Below, in pieces: positions 1-5,247 of a DNA stretch of 7,571 nt. The stretch is from Sediminibacterium sp. Its GTDB lineage: Bacteria > Bacteroidota > Bacteroidia > Chitinophagales > Chitinophagaceae. How positions within the stretch are numbered: position 1 is the first letter of the stretch; each line of letters starts with the position of its first letter. The translations under genes were made by a program, and so were the position numbers. The notes below the pieces were generated by a model, which worked only from the letters and a program-made list of their open reading frames with translations, ran no database searches and was not told the DNA's origin. Location of the stretch: contig JAURIP010000068.1 in NCBI GenBank assembly GCA_030832695.1, forward strand, positions 1 through 7,571. The letters are read 5' to 3'.

Positions 1-2
1 AC

Positions 3-854
3 AAACGATTACATGTGGAGCTCGCTTTAATTAAGCTCAATTTTTTACAACAAGCTATTGAATTAAGTATGCAGGACGGTGAACTAGTAAAAAAAAAACT
101 AGTTGACGTAAGCTATCCCATAAAAATAAAGCGCATTTTGCCATTAGGTAAAATGGTGGTGAATGAGCAGGCCAAATTAATGATCGAAACGGATACCCCT
201 ATAAGTCGACCAGCAAAAACGAATCCTTTGATTGAAGCTACTCTGTCGCAAAAGGACAATTCAAGGGAACCCATCCAGGTGGTCAATAATCCATCGCAAG
301 AATTTTCAACGTCAAATAATACGACGAATACTAATAATACAAGCGCAAATACAAACAGTACGCCTCCATCAGATACAATAAGCACTAATGATGGTAGCAA
401 TAAAAAGAATTTATTAGCAGCTTTACAACAAAAGTATGGTTCAAAATATAATATTGAAGAAGTAAAGGAACCTATTGCTTTAGAAATGGATACACTAAGA
501 AAATGCTGGGATGATTATACTCTTTATCTATTAGATGCATTAAAGCATTCCTCCCATGGCACTTTTAAATTAGCCATTTTAGAAATTTTAGACCCCCTCC
601 ATTTTACAGTGACCGTTTCTGCGCTAACTGCTCAAAAGTTTGTAGAACAAGAGCGCATGAATTTACTTGAAAAAATTTGGGAGACCTTTAATAATAGGGC
701 CATTCAGTTCTCCATATTGGTAGATGCTGGAGAAAAAGAAGATGTGCCCCTTCATTTACGATTAAACAGTAAGCAAAAATTTGAACGAATTGCGGAACAG
801 TACCCCTTGGTGCAAGAGTTTAAAACCAGACTGAATTTAGAAATTCTTTACTAA
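3..854 (+). CDS. dnaX: DNA polymerase III subunit gamma/tau, C-terminal part (5' end outside window)
   Basis: DnaX is the ATPase subunit of the clamp loader, which places the sliding clamp on DNA; the tau form also tethers polymerase and helicase. Only the last 283 codons are here. The frame is open to the left edge (K-R-L-H-V-E-L...), so the GTG at 15 is an internal Val codon, not a start. The opening residues (VELALIKLNFLQQAIEL) match the last helix of clamp-loader domain III. A KKK patch and a short basic/hydrophobic segment follow, then a low-complexity Asn/Thr/Ser linker (about nt 310-400), then a C-terminal tau-like domain from about nt 405 (KNLLAALQQKYG...) ending in LNLEILY. The ATPase motifs lie upstream and cannot be checked. 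An A10 tract within an inverted repeat at 82-104 may allow a truncated gamma product (separate entry). Family call is from remembered sequence patterns; confidence is high for DnaX, moderate for domain limits. Confidence 0.88.
   Translation, partial: KRLHVELALIKLNFLQQAIELSMQDGELVKKKLVDVSYPIKIKRILPLGKMVVNEQAKLMIETDTPISRPAKTNPLIEATLSQKDNSREPIQVVNNPSQEFSTSNNTTNTNNTSANTNSTPPSDTISTNDGSNKKNLLAALQQKYGSKYNIEEVKEPIALEMDTLRKCWDDYTLYLLDALKHSSHGTFKLAILEILDPLHFTVTVSALTAQKFVEQERMNLLEKIWETFNNRAIQFSILVDAGEKEDVPLHLRLNSKQKFERIAEQYPLVQEFKTRLNLEILY
82..104 (+). promoter_or_regulatory. Candidate slippage/frameshift site in dnaX (A10 tract in a hairpin)
   Basis: Ten consecutive A residues (89-98) encode V-K-K-K in frame and are flanked by a perfect inverted repeat, AACTAGT (82-88) and ACTAGTT (98-104), giving a 7-bp stem with a nine-A loop. 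In-frame heptamers A-AAA-AAA fit the bacterial -1 slippery pattern. A -1 shift or one extra A gives K-T-S then TGA at 104-106. A +1 shift or one lost A gives K-K-N then TAG at 100-102. An AGGA at 73-76 lies 12 nt upstream of the tract, roughly where E. coli dnaX has its stimulatory Shine-Dalgarno. The location just after domain III is where gamma forms end in other bacteria. The structure is seen directly; slippage is inferred. Confidence 0.5.
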
Positions 855-894
855 GATTTTCAGTTGCGCTTTATAAGTCTATTTTTATCCGCTT

Positions 895-939
895 ATTTAA
901 ACTTAGTTGATTTTGCGAATCATCGACTACTATTTAAAT
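895..939. terminator. Candidate bidirectional hairpin between convergent dnaX and the yciH-like gene
   Basis: Inner arms TAGTTGAT (904-911) and ATCGACTA (922-929) pair over 8 bp with one G-U wobble around a 10-nt loop. Outer arms ATTTAAA (895-901) and TTTAAAT (933-939) extend the stem past a small CT/CTA internal loop. It lies 40 nt after the dnaX stop and 42 nt after the stop of the minus-strand gene. No long U tract follows on either strand, so intrinsic termination is only plausible. The rest of 855-981 shows nothing else I can name. Confidence 0.35.
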
Positions 940-981
940 ATTGAAATTATAATTGCTTGAATAGCTAAAAGGGATTTGTAC

Positions 982-1317
982 TTAAAGTTTCACCTTGTTG
1001 TATCCTTTCTGCTTTAAATATTGGAAAACTTTTTGACGATGGTCACCTTGAATAATAATTTCCCCCTCTTTTACTGAACCGCCAGTACCACAATGATTTT
1101 TTAATGCTTTGCCAATACTTTCCATATCCGTCAACTTCCCAACAAACCCATAAATAATGGTAACCGTTTTGCCAGCACGATGCTTGGTTTCCAGAATAAC
1201 CCGAAGTGGCTGATCCCCATTAGGCAAGGTTTCTATTTCGTCCTCGGAAACCGAAGGAATGGCTGCCGGATTTGTGCTATACACGAATGGAGAACTGCTT
1301 TTATTGTTTTTACTCAT
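982..1317 (-). CDS. yciH: SUI1/eIF1-family translation factor, YciH-like
   Basis: A 111-residue protein with one SUI1 domain (about residues 37-108), the fold shared by eukaryotic initiation factor eIF1 and bacterial YciH. Recognisable parts are R-A-G-K-T-V-T (47-53), which is the basic loop, and the LKNHCGTGGSVKEG segment (72-85) followed by IIIQGDHRQKV (87-97), which is the family's best-conserved stretch. The first 36 residues are polar and probably disordered. eIF1 acts at the ribosomal P site in start-codon selection; bacterial members are thought to influence initiation fidelity, but their physiological role is poorly defined. The length is typical of bacterial YciH. It lies 100 nt downstream of the DUF4783 gene on the same strand, a gap large enough for its own promoter, though I found no convincing TAnnTTTG element there. 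The ATG start has no clear Shine-Dalgarno. Confidence 0.9.
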   Translation of the reverse strand: MSKNNKSSSPFVYSTNPAAIPSVSEDEIETLPNGDQPLRVILETKHRAGKTVTIIYGFVGKLTDMESIGKALKNHCGTGGSVKEGEIIIQGDHRQKVFQYLKQKGYNKVKL

Positions 1318-1417
1318 TACAACAGAATTAAAAATTTAATCGCAATAAAAAGGATTTCTTAAATGAGGCAAAATAATTTTCTTATAAGATTAACGAATTC
1401 AATTTTACAAAGGTCAA

Positions 1418-1807
1418 TTAACTAATACGAATACTTACAATTGAAACACGATTATTTGTTTCTTGCAGCAACAAACTTAAATTAAATTTTCCTTGTGCGG
1501 ATAACAATTTACCCGTGATATAAATTGTGGTGCCTAATTTTCGTTCTGCATTTTTTTCAAACCCAATAATATTCTTATTACTGAAAAAAAGCTGTAATTG
1601 CTGATTGGCTTGGGCGGGCGTAACCTGCTTTTGCGCGGATTGATCTAAAATATTTACTTCAGATGCTGCATCCCAAAAGGACAACAAATTGCTAAAATTT
1701 GCGGTTTGTAAAGTTTGCACCAAGGTTTCTGTTTCATTTTGCGCCATAACTACACCCAATGAAAATGTAAAGCTGAATACAAGTAGTATTTTTCGAAGTA
1801 ATTGCAT
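1418..1807 (-). CDS. DUF4783 family secreted protein
   Basis: A 129-residue protein with an N-terminal signal peptide: a short basic start (MQLLRK), a hydrophobic core to about residue 20 and a likely cleavage after VMA (residues 20-22). There is no lipobox Cys, so release to the periplasm is expected. The mature part of about 107 residues resembles DUF4783, a small Bacteroidota family with an NTF2/SnoaL-like alpha+beta fold. The pattern is helices around VQTLQTANFSNLLSFW, a middle segment ending in LQLFFSNK, then strands AERKLGTTIYITGKL, GKFNLSLLLQE and RVSIVSIRIS. No catalytic residues are evident and the function is unknown. It diverges from gpmI across 108 bp. The ATG at 1807 directly precedes the signal peptide and is the natural start. 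Confidence is good for a secreted protein, moderate to good for the family. Confidence 0.78.
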   Translation of the reverse strand: MQLLRKILLVFSFTFSLGVVMAQNETETLVQTLQTANFSNLLSFWDAASEVNILDQSAQKQVTPAQANQQLQLFFSNKNIIGFEKNAERKLGTTIYITGKLLSAQGKFNLSLLLQETNNRVSIVSIRIS

Positions 1808-1830
1808 ATTTTTTGGGATTAAAACTGCTT

Positions 1831-1864
1831 AAAGTTTGTAATGTGCCTAGTATTTTGAAACTTT
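1831..1864. repeat. Inverted repeat in the divergent DUF4783/gpmI intergenic region
   Basis: Perfect 7-bp arms AAAGTTT (1831-1837) and AAACTTT (1858-1864) are separated by 20 nt, within the 108-bp divergent spacer. The position would suit an operator or a leader hairpin for gpmI, but in AT-rich DNA arms this short can arise by chance. A degenerate -7-like TATTTTG (1851-1857) lies just inside the right arm. No good partner -33 element was found. Confidence 0.3.
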
Positions 1865-1915
1865 GTGGTACAATTTAATAAAAATCAAACTGGTAGCTTC
1901 CAAAAAGTCGAAAAT

Positions 1916-3433
1916 ATGTCCAAAAAAGTAATTTTAGTGATCATGGATGGCTGGGGATTGGGCTTAGTTCCTACTGCGGATGCAATTCAACAAGCCAAAA
2001 CACCTTTTGTAAGCAGCTTAAGGCAAACCTATCCGCACAGCACCCTAGTGACTTGTGGCGAGGCCGTTGGTTTGCCGGATGGGCAAATGGGCAATAGTGA
2101 AGTGGGGCATTTAAATTTAGGTGCAGGAAGAATTGTTTATCAAGAATTACAAAGAATTAATGTGGCAATTCGTGAAGGATCATTTGCAAAAAACGAAACC
2201 CTACTTGCTTCCATAAAATATGCCTTACAAAATAACAAACCACTGCATTTATTAGGATTAGTGAGTGATGGTGGTGTTCACGCACACACCAGTCATTTAA
2301 AAGCAATTTGTGACCTTTGTAAAAAAGAAGGATTAAAGGAAGTATATATTCATGCATTTACTGATGGTAGAGATACCGATCCTAAGAGTGGCCTTGGATT
2401 TGTACAAAATATAGAGTCGCATTTGCTAAATTCAGTAGGTAAAATTGCATCCGTTAGCGGAAGATATTATGCAATGGATCGTGATAAAAGATGGGAAAGG
2501 GTAAAATTTGCTTATGATGCATTAGTAAATGCGCAAGGACCTACAGCCAATTCAGCGCTGGAAGCAATACAAGAAAATTACGACAACAATATCACCGATG
2601 AATTTATCAAACCAACAATCATTACAAAAAACGGCCAAGCAATAGCCCCTATTAAAGAAGGCGATGCTGTTTTGTGTTTTAATTTTAGAACCGATCGTTG
2701 TAGAGAAATTACAGAAGTTTTATCTCAAAAAGATTTTCCTGAATTCGATATGAAGCAATTATCATTGCACTACACTACTTTAACGAAGTATGATGAAACA
2801 TTCAAAAATGTGCAGGTAGTTTTTGAGAATGACAATTTAGTGAATACGCTGGGTGACATACTAGCACAAAATAATAAAAAACAAATTCGCATTGCTGAAA
2901 CCGAAAAGTATCCGCATGTGACTTTCTTTTTTAATGGTGGTCGCGAGATTCCTTTTGAAGGGGAAACACGCATCATGGCATCCTCTCCTAAAGTAGCCAC
3001 CTATGATTTGCAACCTGAAATGAGTGCCAATGAACTAACTGAAAAATTATTGCCTGAAATATATAAAGGGGAAGCTGATTTTATTTGTTTGAACTTCGCA
3101 AATGCCGATATGGTAGGACATACGGGTATTTTTAGTGCGGTTGTAAAAGCAGTAGAAACAGTTGATAGTTGTGTTGAAAAAATTGTAATGGCTGGTTTAC
3201 AAAACGGATATACTTTACTAGTCACCGCAGATCATGGGAATGCCGATTACATGATCAATGAAGATGGCTCCCCCAATACAGCACACACTTTAAACCTGGT
3301 TCCATTATTTTTAGTAGATCAAAATTGGCAGGGCCAATTAAAGTCAGGAAAATTAGGCGATATCGCTCCAACGATACTTAGCTTAATGGGTATAAGCATT
3401 CCTTCGGAAATGACAGGAAATGTGTTAACTTAA
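1916..3433 (+). CDS. gpmI: 2,3-bisphosphoglycerate-independent phosphoglycerate mutase
   Basis: GpmI interconverts 3-phosphoglycerate and 2-phosphoglycerate in glycolysis and gluconeogenesis, in the cytosol, using two Mn ions and a phosphoserine intermediate. The product is 505 residues, near the usual 505-515. Residues equivalent to the characterised Geobacillus enzyme are all present: D11 and nucleophile S61 (in MGNSEVGHLN), H122, R152-D153 (DGRDTDP), R183 and R189 (GRYYAMDRD), R258 and R261 (FNFRTDR), K331, D398 and H402 (NADMVGHTG), D439-H440 (TADHGNAD) and H457. It should therefore be active. The ATG at 1916 was chosen because MSKKVILVIMDGWG is the normal N-terminus. An in-frame GTG at 1865 would add 17 residues without family support. 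It is the first gene of a likely three-gene operon, with the next gene 18 nt downstream. Confidence 0.97.
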   Translation: MSKKVILVIMDGWGLGLVPTADAIQQAKTPFVSSLRQTYPHSTLVTCGEAVGLPDGQMGNSEVGHLNLGAGRIVYQELQRINVAIREGSFAKNETLLASIKYALQNNKPLHLLGLVSDGGVHAHTSHLKAICDLCKKEGLKEVYIHAFTDGRDTDPKSGLGFVQNIESHLLNSVGKIASVSGRYYAMDRDKRWERVKFAYDALVNAQGPTANSALEAIQENYDNNITDEFIKPTIITKNGQAIAPIKEGDAVLCFNFRTDRCREITEVLSQKDFPEFDMKQLSLHYTTLTKYDETFKNVQVVFENDNLVNTLGDILAQNNKKQIRIAETEKYPHVTFFFNGGREIPFEGETRIMASSPKVATYDLQPEMSANELTEKLLPEIYKGEADFICLNFANADMVGHTGIFSAVVKAVETVDSCVEKIVMAGLQNGYTLLVTADHGNADYMINEDGSPNTAHTLNLVPLFLVDQNWQGQLKSGKLGDIAPTILSLMGISIPSEMTGNVLT

Positions 3434-3451
3434 CAGCATAAAACTACCTCT

Positions 3452-3952
3452 ATGATAAAGAAAATTTTCCTTGTACTTGTTGTTTTATTAGCAATTGCAC
3501 AAGTGGTACGCCCAACCAAGAATAATTCCCGTGATACACAAAAAGATATTTCTACTTTGTATCCGATGCCCCCGGAGGTTAAAGTAATCGTAAATAAAGC
3601 TTGCGCTGACTGTCATACAAATAATACCAACTATCCATTTTATGCAAATATTCAACCCATTGCTTATTGGTTAGAGGATCATGTGAAAGACGGGAAGCGT
3701 CATTTTAATTTTAATGAATTTGCGAGTTATAAAATTGCAAAACAAAATCACAAATTAGAGGAAGTAATTGAGCAAATAAAGGAAGGAGAAATGCCCTTGT
3801 ATTCTTATACTTTAATTCACAAAGAGGCAAGATTAACTGATGCAGAAAAAGCAACCTTAACCAATTGGTGTCAAAGTATTATGGACTCTTTAAAAGCAAC
3901 TTACCCAGCAGATAGCTTGGTGATCAAAAAAAATCCTACTCCTGCGAAATAG
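3452..3952 (+). CDS. Haem-binding domain protein (membrane-anchored, CxxCH)
   Basis: A 166-residue protein with an N-terminal hydrophobic segment (residues 4-18) that is either a membrane anchor or an uncleaved signal, so the rest should face the periplasm. A single c-type haem motif CADCH lies at residues 51-55, followed by the hallmark NNTNYPFYANIQPIAYWLEDHVKDGKRHFNFNEF region (56-90). The later GEMPLYSYTLIH (112-123) offers Met114 as a possible distal haem ligand. This pattern matches the small haem-binding domain family common in Bacteroidota, often annotated as cytochrome-like; its partner and electron-transfer role are not known. The C-terminal 25 residues are polar. It lies 18 nt after gpmI and 13 nt before engB, so it is probably cotranscribed, but neither neighbour explains its function. 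Confidence 0.85.
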   Translation: MIKKIFLVLVVLLAIAQVVRPTKNNSRDTQKDISTLYPMPPEVKVIVNKACADCHTNNTNYPFYANIQPIAYWLEDHVKDGKRHFNFNEFASYKIAKQNHKLEEVIEQIKEGEMPLYSYTLIHKEARLTDAEKATLTNWCQSIMDSLKATYPADSLVIKKNPTPAK

Positions 3953-3965
3953 GTTTTGATAAAAT

Positions 3966-4598
3966 ATGAAAATTGTAAAAGCGACTTATCTTATATCAAG
4001 TCCTAGTTTTGACCTATGTCCTAAATTAAATTTGCCTGAATATGCATTTATAGGACGAAGTAATGTTGGAAAGTCATCCATCATTAATGCATTGTGTCAA
4101 CAAAAAAATTTAGCTAAAACATCGGGCACGCCTGGTAAAACACAACTCATTAATCATTTCGAGATCATTAGCAACAGTGTAGCCAAAGGAAAACAAGACA
4201 AATGGTATATTGTTGATTTACCTGGCTATGGTTTTGCAAAAGTATCCCAAAGTAGCCGCCGCCGTTGGGAACAAATGATCGAAAACTATTTAAGAAAAAG
4301 AGAAAACCTCAATCGCGTATTTGTTTTGATTGATAGCAGGCACAGTCCACAAAAAATAGATATAGAATTTATTGAGCAATTAGTACAATGGGAAATTCCT
4401 TATACCGTCATCTTTACAAAATCAGATAAGGAAAAGCCAGGCGTGGTGGCCAGAAATGTAAAATCGTTTTTTGAAATATTAAACGAAAAATTACAATTTT
4501 TACCACAAGGATTTGTAACCAGTGCTGAAAAAAAGACCGGTACCGATGAGGTATTGGCTTGTATTGATCAATACAATAAGCTAGTGACTGAAGGGTAA
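3966..4598 (+). CDS. engB: Ribosome biogenesis GTPase YihA/YsxC/EngB
   Basis: EngB is an essential TRAFAC-class GTPase that assists late assembly of the 50S subunit in many bacteria. All GTPase motifs are visible in the 210-residue product: G1/P-loop GRSNVGKSS (30-38), the G2 region TSGTPGKTQ (52-60) with the invariant Thr, G3 DLPGYG (84-89), G4 TKSD (151-154) and G5 TSAEKKTG (185-192). The basic SRRRWEQMIENYL segment (97-109) is also typical. Length is normal for the family and the ATG start lies about 23 residues before the GRSNVGKSS-bearing strand, as usual. It is the last gene of the probable gpmI operon. Its stop codon is only 4 nt from the stop of the converging YkuK-like gene, so the two transcripts probably overlap at their 3' ends. 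Confidence 0.96.
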   Translation: MKIVKATYLISSPSFDLCPKLNLPEYAFIGRSNVGKSSIINALCQQKNLAKTSGTPGKTQLINHFEIISNSVAKGKQDKWYIVDLPGYGFAKVSQSSRRRWEQMIENYLRKRENLNRVFVLIDSRHSPQKIDIEFIEQLVQWEIPYTVIFTKSDKEKPGVVARNVKSFFEILNEKLQFLPQGFVTSAEKKTGTDEVLACIDQYNKLVTEG

Positions 4599-4602
4599 TT
4601 CA

Positions 4603-5076
4603 CTAATTGACCGCCTTGTCCGCACAGCAACTACTCGCAAAGGCTTCCGGCTTTGCTTTAAATGCAAAACCCATTCCCAATATATATCCCATCGCTTCCT
4701 TCAACGCATCATTACTTTTAAACTGCGGATTGGTATTGATATCTGCATGCACTTCCATCTCCACCTGGTACTCAATAAACAAATCACATAACTCATAGGC
4801 AATTTCAATGCTCTTAGCGACTTCGGCCAGCATACGCTCCTTTAGATGAAATTTTTGTGTTGTTTTATCATTATGGATATACATAAAACCCCCATTATGT
4901 TCTCTTAAAAAAACAATGACGGTTGCAAATTCTGTCACATTTGCTTTTACTTGACTATCCGTTCCTATGCAAACTTTTAATTTTGTTTTTTTTAGCGACT
5001 CCACAATAATAGCCTGCCTTACTGCTTCCTTAATGGGAAGCTCAATTTTTTCACCAGTAAATTTTCTCCAAAGCAT
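4603..5076 (-). CDS. RNase H-like YkuK family protein (DUF458)
   Basis: A 157-residue soluble protein resembling Bacillus YkuK, a DUF458 family with an RNase H-like fold. The first beta strand carries the family signature VCIGTDSQ (35-42), with D40 in the position of the first RNase H catalytic acid. E85 in LAEVAK, D112 in EVHADINTN and D153 in the C-terminal SSCCADKAVN are the other likely acids. The assignment of individual acids is by analogy, not alignment. Conserved surrounding pieces include FHLKERMLAE (76-85) and AMGYILGMGFAFKAKPEAFASS (128-149). A nuclease role is plausible but, to my knowledge, the substrate is not established. It is transcribed away from the ABC exporter across a 171-bp divergent spacer and ends against engB. 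Adjacent cysteines C150-C151 just before the final acid are slightly unusual. Confidence 0.85.
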   Translation of the reverse strand: MLWRKFTGEKIELPIKEAVRQAIIVESLKKTKLKVCIGTDSQVKANVTEFATVIVFLREHNGGFMYIHNDKTTQKFHLKERMLAEVAKSIEIAYELCDLFIEYQVEMEVHADINTNPQFKSNDALKEAMGYILGMGFAFKAKPEAFASSCCADKAVN

Positions 5077-5162
5077 TATTTGTTATTTTTACTTTTTTGA
5101 ACCATTTGAATGTAAGTAAATTACCCTATTCATAGCGTTTGCCCAATATTAGCTGGCCTCAG

Positions 5163-5183
5163 TTTTCAACAACTAGTGGATAA
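5163..5183. promoter_or_regulatory. Inverted pair of DnaA-box-like sequences
   Basis: TTTTCAACA (5163-5171, plus) and AGTGGATAA (5175-5183; TTATCCACT on the minus strand) face each other with a 3-nt spacer, in the 171-bp region between the divergent YkuK-like and ABC genes. Against the DnaA box TTATCCACA the first matches 7 of 9 positions and the second 8 of 9. There is no box cluster or dnaA gene here, so an origin is unlikely; a stray DnaA site or chance is possible. The rest of 5077-5247 is AT-rich with no other named element. Confidence 0.25.
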
Positions 5184-5247
5184 GCCCCAATTTTAACTAA
5201 AACCGTTTAAGTTTAATTACCTTTACCCTTCGAATCATTTGACTTAT

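Noticed and set aside
15..17. GTG at 15 as the start of a separate 279-residue gene
   Set aside because: The frame is open to the window edge and the residues before and after it form the continuous end of DnaX domain III.
113..400. Minus-strand open frame opposite dnaX encoding a hydrophobic peptide
   Set aside because: It is antisense to the DnaX linker; its Val/Leu/Phe richness comes from reading the Asn/Thr-rich linker codons backwards.
1180..1362. Plus-strand open frame across the yciH-like gene start
   Set aside because: It overlaps the well-supported SUI1 gene in antisense and has no family resemblance.
1865..1915. GTG at 1865 as an upstream start for gpmI
   Set aside because: It adds 17 polar residues with no counterpart in the family, while the ATG at 1916 gives the standard GpmI N-terminus leading into D11.
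2157..3225. Three minus-strand open frames opposite gpmI (2157-2357, 2770-3000, 3001-3225)
   Set aside because: They lie entirely within a gene with every catalytic residue intact and show no recognisable domain.
4607..4798. Plus-strand open frame opposite the 3' half of the YkuK-like gene
   Set aside because: It is a shadow of the conserved DUF458 C-terminal coding region.
5239..5247. TTG at 5239 as the ABC exporter start
   Set aside because: It adds only three residues; the ATG at 5248 is a stronger codon and matches usual exporter N-termini.
5077..5247. The divergent spacer as a full replication origin
   Set aside because: Only two imperfect DnaA-like boxes are visible, with no cluster of boxes and no dnaA or other typical origin gene in the window.
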